From: Bog-756 sp963699105
GTDB taxonomy: Bacteria > Actinomycetota > Acidimicrobiia > Acidimicrobiales > RAAP-2
DNA length: 64,000 nucleotides
Assembly (NCBI GenBank): GCA_963699105.1
Contig: CAVOTI010000005.1
Span: 1 to 64,000 of the forward strand
Reading direction: 5' to 3'
Shown: piece after piece, positions 18,339-27,067 of the stretch
Layout of the letters: each line of letters opens with the position of its first letter
Position numbering within the stretch: the stretch's first letter is position 1
Position numbers and translations under genes: made by a program
Notes under the pieces: model-generated
What the model was told of the DNA's origin: nothing
The model's input: the letters and a program-made list of their open reading frames with translations, nothing else
Database searches by the model: none

Positions 18339-20204
18339 TCACACGTCGGTGGCATCGACCTCCACCCGGAGCCGTTCCGGCGGACGGGGTACGGCCGCCA
18401 GGGCATCGGCCATGACGGTGTGGTCGGCGGCCCGGACCATCCACCGGTCCGACTCGGACGACGACACGGTGACCGAGCCCAGGCTTCTCAGCCCTTGGGC
18501 GTAGGCAGCGGCGCCCGGCCCCCGCAGGAGGGTGACCACGCCGAACGGGGGCAGGTCGAGCAGCTCCCTCAAGGCGCGCTCGGGCCCGGCCAGCCGGCCG
18601 GGGTCGGCATGCACCGCGGCCTGGAGGGCCTCGTGGCCGGGTATGCGGGTCTGGACCAGCACGCGGCCGCCCGCCGCCCGCGGCCCGACCAGATGGGCGG
18701 CTCTCGCCACCAGGGCGAGCGTCTCCTCCCCGGCCCCGAACCGTGGGGCCATCAGGTGCTGGTCGATGTCCAAGAAGGCCACCAGGTCGGCCCGGCCCGA
18801 CCGACGGAGGGCGGCCTCGGTCCCGACCACCAGGGGTGCCCCGGCACCGGCCCCGGCGTCCGAGGAAGCGGTGACCTCCACGGCGGCCACGCCGGCCAGG
18901 GCCGAGAGCTCTTCGGTGGCCCGGGTGACCCCGACCCGCAGTGCCTTCAGACGATTGGCGTCGCACTCGGCACACACCACAGGACGGACCTCCCCGCACC
19001 GCCGGCACCGCAGACCTCCCGCCGCCGCGTCCTGGGTGACCACCCCCCCGCACCGGCTGCAGGTGGCCAGGGCCCCGCACCGGCCACAGGCCAGCAGCCG
19101 GATGCGCCCGGTGCGGTTGAGGACGCACACCGCCCGCCCGTCGGGCCGGTCCAGGGCCGACCGCACCGACCGGACCAGGCGCTCGGAGAACAGTCCGGTC
19201 CGGGGGTCGTCGCCGGTGCGGTCGACCACCTCGACCACCGGCCAGCCGCGGCGTTCCACGGTCCGGGACGTGGTCACCAGCCGGGCCCCCTCGGCCAGGG
19301 CCACCGGTGGGCACGGTGACACCAGCAGCACGGGCGCCCGGTGGCGTCGGCCCCGTTCCACCATGACGTCCACCGCCGACCAGGTGGGCGCCCGCTCCTC
19401 GTCAAAGATCTCGTCGTGGGCGTCCAGCACCACCGCCCCGGCCAGGCGGGGGACCGGGGCCCACGCCGCCGCCCGGGTCCCGACGACCAGGTACGAACCC
19501 GTCGACGCCTGGCGCCACATGTCGGGCATGAGCGCCACCGGAGCCCCCGCTTCCCGCAGGCGCTCGGCCAGCTGGGCGGCGCGGGCGTGGGACGGGACCA
19601 GCACCATGCAACCGGCGGCACCGATGCGGTGGACGAACTCCAGCACCACCAGGCCGGCGTCGAGGGCGGGGGCCAGTCTGACCAGGGAGGGACGGCCACC
19701 GGCGGCCAGCGCCTCGTCGACCAGCGTCACCGATCCCCCGCCGGGCGACCCGACCGGGGCACTGCTCCCTCCCCGGGCGTCCCCTCCCCGGCCGTCGGCT
19801 CCCCGGCCGTCGGGATCGGGCGCGGCCGCCGGAGGCCAACGGACGACCCGGTCGGGCGAGGCCGTGCCGAGGAACGAAGACAGGGGCCCCGCCCACCGCC
19901 AGGCCGCCCACTCGGCCAGCGAGACCACCGAGGCCGGCGGGCCCGCCCCGCTGGAGCCGGCCAGGGGTTTCACCGCCACCCCCTCCGTCGGGGCGACACC
20001 GACCTCGACCACCCAGGCCCCGACCCGGCGGCCGTGGAGCTCGACACGGACCCGGCTCCCGACCCGGATCTCGCCGGCCAGGGCGGGAGGGACCGAGTAG
20101 TCGAAGCGCCGGTGGATGGCCGGCACGTCGGGCACCACCCGGACGATCTGGGCCTGGGGGGGGCTCCCTCGAGCCGGTGGTGTGCTGGGCGCCGTGGCGT
20201 TCAG
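18339..20204 (-). CDS. priA: PriA-like primosomal protein N', ATPase motifs degenerate
   Basis: N-terminal 3'-DNA-binding region (IVRVVPDVPAIHRRFDYSVP), a helicase-like core and four zinc Cys pairs around residues 380-430 (CGRC, CSRC, CRRC, CAEC). The Walker A site is missing: where GxGKT is expected the sequence reads GRPSLVRLAPALD, and motif II is DAHDEIFDEER. This helicase-dead form is typical of actinobacteria, so a structural role in replication restart is likely. The first standard start (GTG 20138) cuts into the N-terminal strand; CTG 20204 overlaps the metK stop as CTGA and is in frame. Either is possible. Confidence 0.88.
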   Translation of the reverse strand: MNATAPSTPPARGSPPQAQIVRVVPDVPAIHRRFDYSVPPALAGEIRVGSRVRVELHGRRVGAWVVEVGVAPTEGVAVKPLAGSSGAGPPASVVSLAEWAAWRWAGPLSSFLGTASPDRVVRWPPAAAPDPDGRGADGRGGDARGGSSAPVGSPGGGSVTLVDEALAAGGRPSLVRLAPALDAGLVVLEFVHRIGAAGCMVLVPSHARAAQLAERLREAGAPVALMPDMWRQASTGSYLVVGTRAAAWAPVPRLAGAVVLDAHDEIFDEERAPTWSAVDVMVERGRRHRAPVLLVSPCPPVALAEGARLVTTSRTVERRGWPVVEVVDRTGDDPRTGLFSERLVRSVRSALDRPDGRAVCVLNRTGRIRLLACGRCGALATCSRCGGVVTQDAAAGGLRCRRCGEVRPVVCAECDANRLKALRVGVTRATEELSALAGVAAVEVTASSDAGAGAGAPLVVGTEAALRRSGRADLVAFLDIDQHLMAPRFGAGEETLALVARAAHLVGPRAAGGRVLVQTRIPGHEALQAAVHADPGRLAGPERALRELLDLPPFGVVTLLRGPGAAAYAQGLRSLGSVTVSSSESDRWMVRAADHTVMADALAAVPRPPERLRVEVDATDV

Positions 20205-21397
20205 AGCCCGAGGGCCTGCTTCAGGTCGTCGGCCCGGGAGGTGTCCTCCCAGGTGAACTCCTTTTCGGATCGGCCGAAATGGCCGTAGGCGGCCGTCTTG
20301 CGGTAGATCGGCCGCTTGAGATCGAGATCCCGGACGATGGCGGCGGGTCGCAGGTCGAACACCTCGTCCACCACCTGGGCGATCCGGCCCGGATCCACCC
20401 GTTCGGTCCCGAACGTCTCCACCAGCACCGACACCGGCCGGGCCACCCCGATGGCGTACGCCACCTGCAACTCGCACCTGGTGGCAGCGCCGGCGGCCAC
20501 CAGGTTCTTGGCCACCCACCGGGCGGCGTAGGCCGCCGACCGGTCGACCTTGGACGGGTCCTTGCCCGAGAACGCCCCGCCGCCGTGACGGGCCATCCCC
20601 CCGTAGGTGTCCACGATGATCTTCCGGCCGGTGAGCCCGGTGTCGGCGTGAGGGCCACCCAGCTCGAACACGCCGGTGGGGTTGGCCAGGATGCGCAGCT
20701 CGGTGGCGTCGAGCTCGGGTGGGAGCAACGGGTTGATCACGTTGTCCCTGAGGTCGGGCAGCAGGAGGGTCTCGAGGTCCACCCCGGGGTCGTGCTGGGT
20801 CGAGATCAGCACCGTCTCCAGCGCCACCGGCCGGCCGTCCTCGTAGGTCACGCTGACCTGGGTCTTGCCGTCCGGGCGCAGGTAGGGAAGAACGCCGACC
20901 CGGCGCACCTGGGCCAGACGCTGGGCCAGGCGGTGGGCCAGCCAGATGGGGAGGGGCATCAGATCCGGCGTCTCGTCGCAGGCGTAGCCGAACATCATCC
21001 CCTGGTCGCCGGCCCCCTGGGCGTTGAGCAGGTCCTCGCCGCCGGTACCGGCCCGGACCTCGTAGGCGTTGTCCACGCCCTGTCCGATGTCGGGCGACTG
21101 CTCGTCCAGGGACACGATCACACCACAGGTGTTGCCGTCTATCCCGTAGGCGTCGTCGTTGTATCCGATGTCGAGCACCGTCTTGCGCACCAGCTTGGGG
21201 ATGTCGACGTAGGTGGAGGTGGTGATCTCCCCGGCCACCAGGACCAGACCGGTGGTCAGCAGCGTCTCGCAGGCCACACGGCTCTCGGGGTCGTCGGCCA
21301 GGAGGGCGTCGAGGACCGAGTCGGAGATCTGGTCGGCCATCTTGTCCGGATGGCCCTCGGTCACCGATTCCGAGGTGAAGGTGTATCGGGTGCTCAC
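20201..21397 (-). CDS. metK: S-adenosylmethionine synthetase
   Basis: 398 aa, normal length, intact. Motifs FTSESVTEGHPDKMADQISD, GAGDQGMMFGYA, GGGAFSGKDPSKVDRSAAYA and the ending GHFGRSEKEFTWE are all standard. Makes SAM from methionine and ATP. It lies 112 bases after coaBC; that spacer shows no riboswitch that I recognise. Confidence 0.98.
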   Translation of the reverse strand: MSTRYTFTSESVTEGHPDKMADQISDSVLDALLADDPESRVACETLLTTGLVLVAGEITTSTYVDIPKLVRKTVLDIGYNDDAYGIDGNTCGVIVSLDEQSPDIGQGVDNAYEVRAGTGGEDLLNAQGAGDQGMMFGYACDETPDLMPLPIWLAHRLAQRLAQVRRVGVLPYLRPDGKTQVSVTYEDGRPVALETVLISTQHDPGVDLETLLLPDLRDNVINPLLPPELDATELRILANPTGVFELGGPHADTGLTGRKIIVDTYGGMARHGGGAFSGKDPSKVDRSAAYAARWVAKNLVAAGAATRCELQVAYAIGVARPVSVLVETFGTERVDPGRIAQVVDEVFDLRPAAIVRDLDLKRPIYRKTAAYGHFGRSEKEFTWEDTSRADDLKQALGL

Positions 21398-21509
21398 GTG
21401 TTGATCCCTTCCGATCGGGCACTGATCAGGGAGTCACACCCTGGAAACAGGCCGGCTGTTGTGTTCGCCCGTCGCCGGTGCTCCCGGCGGTCAGAGGACG
21501 ACGATTGTG

Positions 21510-22779
21510 TCATGACCGCGCCAACAGCGCGCTCACCCTGTCCAGGATGGCTTCCGCCACCTGGTCCTTACCCCGCAGCGGCACCGGGGTGACCGATCCG
21601 TCGGCCCCGAAGATGGTGACCTCGTTGGTGTCATGGTCGAAGCCGACTCCCGGGGCCGAGACGTCGTTGGCCACCATCAGGTCGACGCCCTTTGTGGTCA
21701 GTTTGTCCACCGCCCGCTCGGCCACCTGGTCGGTCTCGGCGGCAAAGCCCACCAGCACCTGGCCGTCCCGGTGCTCCCGACCGAGCTGGGCCAGAATGTC
21801 CGGGGTCGGCTCGAGGATCAGGTCAGGCACCCCGTCGGCCTTGCGCAACTTGGTGTCGGTGACGGTCTTGGGGCGGAAATCGGCGACAGCCGCGGCCATG
21901 ATCACCACGTCGGCACCTTCGGCCCGCCGGCGCAACGCCGCTTCCATCTCCCCCGCCGTCTCCACCCGTTCCACCGTCACCCCCTCGGCCGCCGGCCGGC
22001 CGGTGGTGGTCACCAGCGTGACGTCCGCCCCCCGTCGCTGGGCGGCGTCGGCCAGGGCGTGGCCCTGCTTGCCCGACGACCGGTTGGTGATGTAGCGCAC
22101 CGGGTCGATCGGCTCGCGGGTGCCGCCGGCCGACACCACCACCCTCACCCCGGCCAGGTCGGAGCGGTGGCCGCCGTCAGCCGACGGGACCGCCGTCCGG
22201 CCCCGGTCCTGGAGGGTCGCCCGGGGGGAAGCCAGCATCTCGTGCACCGTCGCCACGATCAGCGCCGGGTCGGCCAGCCGACCGGTCCCGATGTCCCCCC
22301 CGGCCAGCCGGCCCTCTTCGGGCGGCACCACGACGACACCACGTTGGCGGAGCACGGAGAGGTTGTGCTGGACCGCCGGGTGCTCCCACATCTCGGTGTG
22401 CATGGCCGGACACACCAGCACCGGGGCGGCCGTGGCCACCAGCGTCGTGGTCAGGAGGTCGTCGGCCATCCCCGCGGCATACCGGGCCAGGAGGTCGACG
22501 GTCGCCGGCGCCACCACCACGAGATCGGCCCGCTGGCCCAGACGCGGTATGGGGGATGGGGGACGTCTCGTCCCACAGACTGATCTGGGCCGGCTCCGAA
22601 CCCAGGGCATCGAAGGTCGCCCGGCCCACGAAACGAGTGGCCCGCTCGGTGAGCACCGGGGCCACGTGCACCCCGGCATCGACCAGTTGGCGGCAGACCT
22701 CGATGGCCTTGTAGGCGGCGATCCCCGCCGAGACCCCGAGGACCACGAAGGGCCGCTCGTCCCCCGACGGAGTGGTCAC
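21510..22779 (-). CDS. coaBC: Phosphopantothenoylcysteine decarboxylase / synthetase (one frameshift)
   Basis: Bifunctional coenzyme A enzyme. N-terminal flavoprotein CoaC domain: VLGVSAGIAAYKAIEVCRQL, RADLVVVAPATVDLLARYAAG and VCPAMHTEMWEHPAVQ. C-terminal CoaB domain: VVVSAGGTREPIDPVRYITN, RSSGKQGHALADAA and MAAAVADFRP. A one-base insertion near 22540 separates IPHT from RLGQRADL. GTG 22779 chosen as start: GAAGGA lies about 9 bases upstream. Follows rpoZ in the conserved order. Confidence 0.94.
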
Positions 22780-22846
22780 GGCCCCGGTTCCTTCGTGGTG
22801 CCCATGGTCATCCCGCCCCCCCGGGTCGTACGGATCGGTTCTGGTG

Positions 22847-23212
22847 CTACTTACCGGTGTCGTCCGGGCTGGGGACGATCGACTCGTCGGCGGCGTCGAG
22901 CGCCTCCTCGGCCTCGGACTCCAACAGGGCCAGGGCCGCCGCTTCGGCCAGGGCGATCTCTTCGGGATCGGGTCGGCTGTAGGTCGCCTTGGCCGCCGCC
23001 ACCTCTTCGAAGGCGATCGACAGCGGCTTGCCCGAGGCCGAAGCCACCTGGGGCGGCACGACCACACCGAGGCCCTCGCCCAGGGAGTTGTAGTAGCTGT
23101 TCACCTGACGGGCCCGGCGCGAGGCCAAGGCCACCAAGGTGAACTTCGAGTCGACCTTGTCGAGGAGGTCCTCGATGGGCGGGTCCATGAGCGTGGTCTG
23201 GGTCTGGGCCAT
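22847..23212 (-). CDS. rpoZ: RNA polymerase omega subunit
   Basis: 121 aa. N-terminal MDPPIEDLLDKVDSKFTLVA and LASRRARQVNSYYN match omega, which helps beta' fold and assemble. The C-terminal third is an acidic Ala/Glu helix (EEIALAEAAALALLESEAEE) common in actinobacterial omegas. The ATG overlaps, by one base, a TAA in the shifted gmk frame. Confidence 0.94.
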   Translation of the reverse strand: MAQTQTTLMDPPIEDLLDKVDSKFTLVALASRRARQVNSYYNSLGEGLGVVVPPQVASASGKPLSIAFEEVAAAKATYSRPDPEEIALAEAAALALLESEAEEALDAADESIVPSPDDTGK

Positions 23213-23314
23213 TACGATCCTTCAGGGTCGGTCGTCGGGTGTGGGTTCGTTCGTGGAGCGAGAGTCGAGGACCGCGCCAGGCGTGCCACCCGTTCCTCCG
23301 GGCCACCTGCCGCC

Positions 23315-23859
23315 CTCACGAGCGCACAGATCGAGAACGCTCCACTATAGCGGCCACATCGTCGGGTCGCCTGCGCCACGTCGTGGTTGACCACCACGGC
23401 GTCGGCCAGGGCCCGGCCTTCCCGCTCTTCCTCGGCCCCGGCCCGGAGCCGTTCGGTGATGTGGGATTCGTGGTCGCCCCGGGCCCGGAGCCGGGCCGCC
23501 TGGACCTCGGGCGACGGCGGTCTCAGCAGGATCAGGGTGGCATCGGGCCGGAGCTCGCGGACCTGGCGTGCTCCCTGCAGGTCGATCTCCAACAGCACGT
23601 CGTTTCCCGGAGGAGGCTCGGGCCTCGGTGTGCCGTAGAGGTTGCCGAGGAACGCGGCCCACTCGAAGAAACCACCGGACTCGATCCTGGCCTCGAAGGT
23701 CGGCCGGTCGACGAACACGTAGGCGTCGGCGTCCTCACCCGGTCGGCGCGGCCGCGTGGTCCACGACCGGCTGAGCCACAACGCCGGATCGTCGGCCACC
23801 AGTTGGCCGGCAACAGTTCCCTTGCCGGCCCCCCCGGGGCCGAACAGCACGAACAGCAA
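23315..23859 (-). CDS. gmk: Guanylate kinase (one frameshift near the end)
   Basis: Phosphorylates GMP to GDP. P-loop GPGGAGKGT, GMP-site SRSWTTRPRRPGE, and NDVLLEIDLQGARQVREL, LRARGDHESHITERL. After VAQAT the conserved end DDVAAIVERSRSVRS is in another frame; removing one C at about 23363 restores it and gives a TGA at 23315. Without that correction the frame runs non-conserved to 23212. Start: TTG 23859 directly precedes the P-loop strand; a CTG at 23904 overlaps the mihF stop (CTGA) in frame and is an alternative. Confidence 0.9.
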
Positions 23860-23900
23860 GGGTTCGGATCGGACGTCGGTCCGACCCGGACGCGGTGTGT

Positions 23901-24218
23901 TCAGCGAGCGGTCTCGCGGAGGAGAGATTCGCGCTGGTTGCTGCCCAGTCCCTGCAGACGTCGGCTCTCGCTGATTCCGACGGTGTCCATCAGACGACGG
24001 GCCTTGACCTTGCCCAAGCCGGGAAGCGATTCGAGTACGGACAGCACCTTCATCTTCCCAACCGTCTCGTTGGAATCTGCGGTGGTGAGCAACTCGGACA
24101 GGGTGATCGACCCGAGTTTGAGTTTCTCTTTCACCTCAGCCCGCTCACGGCGGACCTTGGCTGCCTTGGCCAGGGCGGCCTGGCGCTGTTCGGGAGTGAG
24201 TGCGGGCGGTTGCGGCAT
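23901..24218 (-). CDS. mihF: Integration host factor, actinobacterial type (MihF)
   Basis: 105 aa, basic and helical, with a C-terminal helix-two-turn-helix: VLSVLESLPGLGKVKARRLM contains the GLGK-type backbone contact, followed by DTVGISESRRLQGLGSNQR. Actinobacterial IHF is a nucleoid protein unrelated to enterobacterial IHF. Order mihF-gmk-rpoZ is typical. ATG 24218 fits the family and lies 7 bases after a -10 box, so the mRNA is probably leaderless. Confidence 0.95.
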   Translation of the reverse strand: MPQPPALTPEQRQAALAKAAKVRRERAEVKEKLKLGSITLSELLTTADSNETVGKMKVLSVLESLPGLGKVKARRLMDTVGISESRRLQGLGSNQRESLLRETAR

Positions 24219-24225
24219 GGTCGAG

Positions 24226-24231
24226 ACGATA
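24226..24231 (-). promoter_or_regulatory. -10 box of the mihF operon, leaderless spacing
   Basis: TATCGT on the minus strand (TANNNT), 7 bases before the mihF ATG. It would drive the long mihF-gmk-rpoZ-coaBC-metK block. Confidence 0.45.
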
Positions 24232-24314
24232 GCGCCTCTTGGCACCCTGGTCATGTGACCGGGGTGGATGGGCCCCCGGAGGGTCGGTCCGGCTGCCGAA
24301 CCCCCGGCCGGCCC

Positions 24315-24446
24315 GGGCCGCACCGGCCACCACATCGGGCCGCACCGGCCACCACATCGGGCGGTGCCGAACTCCGCATCGGGCCGTCCCGAACGCCGCA
24401 TCGGGCGGTGCCGAACTCCGCATCGGGCGGTGCCGATGCCCGATAC
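24315..24446. repeat. Tandem array of 22-bp units before pxpA
   Basis: Five contiguous 22-bp units at 24315, 24337, 24359, 24381 and 24403, plus a degenerate sixth at 24425-24446. Units 1 and 2 are identical, units 3 and 5 are identical, unit 4 differs by a few bases from 3 and 5. Every unit starts gggc and all five full units end catc. There are no spacers, so it is not a CRISPR. Unit 6 runs into the putative -10 box of pxpA. 22 bp is about two helical turns, so a bound protein would see all units on one face. Confidence 0.93.
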
Positions 24447-24447
24447 T
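24442..24447 (+). promoter_or_regulatory. Putative -10 box of the pxp operon
   Basis: GATACT, a one-mismatch TANNNT element, 6 bases before the pxpA ATG at 24454. It overlaps the last degenerate 22-bp unit. Confidence 0.35.
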
Positions 24448-24453
24448 GGGGCG

Positions 24454-25269
24454 ATGACGGCCATCGACCTCAATGCCGACATCGCCGAAGGAGCCGAGCT
24501 GACCGAAGATGATCTCGGCATCCTCGACTCGGTCACCAGTGCCAGCCTGGCGTGCGGGTTCCATGCCGGCGGTCGTTCGGTGATGCGGGCCGCCGCCGAG
24601 GCCTGTGTGGGTGGCGGCGTCCTCATCGGTGCTCATGTCTCGTTCCGCGACCGGGAGGGTTTCGGCCGGCGCCCGTTGCCAGTCGGGCGCCAACAGCTGA
24701 TCGACGACATCGTCGAGCAGTGCGCAGTGCTCACCGCCGAAGTCGTGGCCGCCGGGGGCACCGTCGACTTCGTGAAACCGCACGGGGCTCTCTACAACAT
24801 GATGGGGAGCGACCCGGAGGTCGCCGCCGCTGTGGTGGAGGGGTTGGCCCGGTCCGGTGCCGGGACATTGGTGGCCCAGTCGGGAACCGAGGTGGCCGCC
24901 GCCGCCCGGGCGTCGGGTCTCAGGGTGGTGTCCGAGGGGTTCCCGGACCGCGGCTACCTGCCCGACGGACGGCTGTCCCCCCGAGAAGGGCCGGGGGCGC
25001 TCATCGAGGACCCGATGGTCGCCGGCCGTCGGGCCGTGTCGATGGTCCGGCGCGGCGGTGTCGAGGCCGTCGATGGGAGCTGGACGGCCATCGAAGCCGA
25101 GACGTTGTGCATCCACGGCGACTCGCCCGACGCCGCCATCACGGCCCGGACCGTTCGGTCGTGGCTGGAGTCGGACGGGATCATCCTCCGGCCGTTCATC
25201 CAGGCCGGCCCGAGGCGCGAGCCCGCACCCCCCGCACCCCCGTCGCCCCCCGCACCCTCGTCGCCGTGA
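24454..25269 (+). CDS. pxpA: 5-oxoprolinase subunit A (LamB/YcsF family)
   Basis: About 271 aa. ATP-dependent 5-oxoproline opening to glutamate requires PxpA with PxpBC. Motifs: IDLNADIAEG, SASLACGFHAGGRSVM (metal-site His), GVLIGAHVSFRDREGFGRR, VDFVKPHGALYN and ALCIHGDSPDA-like LCIHGDSPDAA. Tail ends in a Pro-rich stretch (about 20 residues). ATG 24454 (MTAIDLNADI) fits the family; an in-frame ATG at 24436 would add six residues. The stop overlaps the GTG of the next gene. Confidence 0.93.
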   Translation: MTAIDLNADIAEGAELTEDDLGILDSVTSASLACGFHAGGRSVMRAAAEACVGGGVLIGAHVSFRDREGFGRRPLPVGRQQLIDDIVEQCAVLTAEVVAAGGTVDFVKPHGALYNMMGSDPEVAAAVVEGLARSGAGTLVAQSGTEVAAAARASGLRVVSEGFPDRGYLPDGRLSPREGPGALIEDPMVAGRRAVSMVRRGGVEAVDGSWTAIEAETLCIHGDSPDAAITARTVRSWLESDGIILRPFIQAGPRREPAPPAPPSPPAPSSP

Positions 25270-26981
25270 ACGTTTCGGTGGTCCCGTTCGGCGACCGGGC
25301 CGTCCTGGTCGAGGTGGACGGCGTTTCCCACGCCCATCACGCCGCTGCCGCGGTGGAGGAGGCCGTGGCCGACCGCACCGCGCCCGTCGGTGTCGACGAC
25401 GTGGTGGTGGGCTTCCACAGCGTGGTGGTGGTGCTCGACGGACATCCCGACCGTCACGGACCGGCGGTGGCCTGGCTGCACGACCTGGTGTCCGGGGTGT
25501 CCGACCCCGACCACGAATCCGCCCACGACACCGGTGCCGGGGGCGGCGGAGCGCCACCGTCCGACGGGCGTCCCGTCCTCGACATCCCGGTCGAGTTCGA
25601 CGGTCCCGACCTCCAGGCGGTGGCCTCCACCATCGGGGTCGAACCCGGGGACGTCGTCTCCCTGCTGACCGGCGTCCAACTCGAGGTGGCCTTCCTCGGC
25701 TTCTCCCCCGGCTTCCCCTATCTCGTCGGCCTACCTCCGGAACTGGCGGCCGTCCCGAGGCGGACCGCCCCGCGATCTTCGGTGCCCGCCGGTTCGGTGG
25801 CGGTGGCCGGTGGGTTCGCCTCGGTCTATCCCCAGTCGACGCCGGGCGGATGGATGGTGCTCGGGTCGACGGCCACCAGACTGTTCGATCCCGACCACCC
25901 CCCGTTCGCACGGCTACGGCCCGGCGACGCCGTCCACTTCCGCGCTGGCCGACCGGGTCATCGGCCCGGGCCGGCGGTCCTGGCCCCCTCTGGAACCTCG
26001 ACCCGCACCCCGTGGCGGGCCCGGGGCCGGCGCTGGACCGAGGTGATCCGTCCCGGGGTGCTGAGCCTGGTCCAGGACGGGGGTCGACGCCGGGTGGCCG
26101 GGATGGGTGTGCCCGGAGCCGGTCCCGCCGACCCCGACTCGATGGTGCTGGCCAATCGACTGGTCGGCAACCCCGACGGGGCGGCAGCCATCGAGATCAC
26201 CGTGGCCGGACCGGCCCTGCGGTTCAACGGCCACGCCCACTGTGCGGTGGTCGGGCGGTCGGCGGACGCCGTCGAAGCGGCCATCGACGGCCACCCCTGC
26301 AGCGACGGGGCGGTGGTCCCCGTCGGCGCCGACCAGGTGCTCTCGGTGGGCCAGGTCCGCTCAGGCCTGCGGGCCTACCTGGCCGTTTCCGGAGGCCTCG
26401 CCACTCCCGAGGCGGTCGGGTCGCGCTCGTCGGACCTCCTGTGCGGCCTGGGCCCCGGTCCCCTGGCCGCCGGGGATCGGCTCGACCTCGGCCATCCGGG
26501 CCGTCCCCACGGGATCCTCTCCCACTCGGCCGGCCCGGCCACCGACGGCCCGGCCACCGTCGTCCGCGTCATGGAGGGACCCCATCGTCCGGGTGACGGG
26601 GCGTGGGAATGTCTGATCGACCAGGAATGGGCCGTCCGGGGCGACTCCAACCGGATCGGGGTGCGGCTCGGCGGTCGGCTCCCGATGCCGGTGGCCGGCA
26701 GTCGGTCGATCCCGTCGACCGGGATGGTCACCGGGGCGATCCAGGTACCCCCGGACGGCAACCCGATCATCCTGCTGCCCGACCACGCCACGGTGGGCGG
26801 CTATCCGGTCGTCGGCTGTGTCATCTCCGCCGATCTGGCGGTGATCGGCCAGCTGGCACCGGGCGATGCCGTACGCTTCAGCCAGGTCGACCTGGATCAG
26901 GCCCGCCGGGCGGCCGTCCAGCGGGAACGGACCCTGGCCGCCAGGGTGTCGGGCTGGTTCCCCACCGAGGCCGGGACCTGA
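25266..26981 (+). CDS. pxpBC: 5-oxoprolinase subunits B and C fused (PxpB-PxpC)
   Basis: 571 aa. N-terminal half is PxpB/KipI (allophanate-hydrolase-subunit-1 type): VVPFGDRAVLVEV, VAFLGFSPGFPYLVGLPPEL, PRSSVPAGSVAVAGGFASVY, STPGGWMVLG. The second half, from about residue 258 (EVIRPGVLSLVQDGGRRRVA), is PxpC/KipA: GVPGAGPADPDSMVLANRLV, GVRLGGRLPMPVAG, LLPDHATVGGYPVVGCVISA. In many bacteria these are two genes; here they are joined in one frame. Start GTG overlaps the pxpA stop by 4 bases. Confidence 0.93.
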   Translation: MNVSVVPFGDRAVLVEVDGVSHAHHAAAAVEEAVADRTAPVGVDDVVVGFHSVVVVLDGHPDRHGPAVAWLHDLVSGVSDPDHESAHDTGAGGGGAPPSDGRPVLDIPVEFDGPDLQAVASTIGVEPGDVVSLLTGVQLEVAFLGFSPGFPYLVGLPPELAAVPRRTAPRSSVPAGSVAVAGGFASVYPQSTPGGWMVLGSTATRLFDPDHPPFARLRPGDAVHFRAGRPGHRPGPAVLAPSGTSTRTPWRARGRRWTEVIRPGVLSLVQDGGRRRVAGMGVPGAGPADPDSMVLANRLVGNPDGAAAIEITVAGPALRFNGHAHCAVVGRSADAVEAAIDGHPCSDGAVVPVGADQVLSVGQVRSGLRAYLAVSGGLATPEAVGSRSSDLLCGLGPGPLAAGDRLDLGHPGRPHGILSHSAGPATDGPATVVRVMEGPHRPGDGAWECLIDQEWAVRGDSNRIGVRLGGRLPMPVAGSRSIPSTGMVTGAIQVPPDGNPIILLPDHATVGGYPVVGCVISADLAVIGQLAPGDAVRFSQVDLDQARRAAVQRERTLAARVSGWFPTEAGT

Positions 26982-27067
26982 CCGAATTCGGGGTCCGGCG
27001 CCGCCCCGACCGGGCGGTCCGCCCCGTGACACCATGGGACACCAGTGCACGACGAGAGGAGCCACCA

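Noticed and set aside
18339..21422. A single 1027-codon minus-strand open frame
   Set aside because: Its upper part is an out-of-frame shadow of metK; only the lower part is PriA.
21398..21509. SAM riboswitch before metK
   Set aside because: The 112-base spacer has no recognisable SAM-I/IV pattern.
24315..24446. Possible CRISPR array
   Set aside because: The 22-bp units are directly adjacent with no unique spacers, and no cas genes are in the window.
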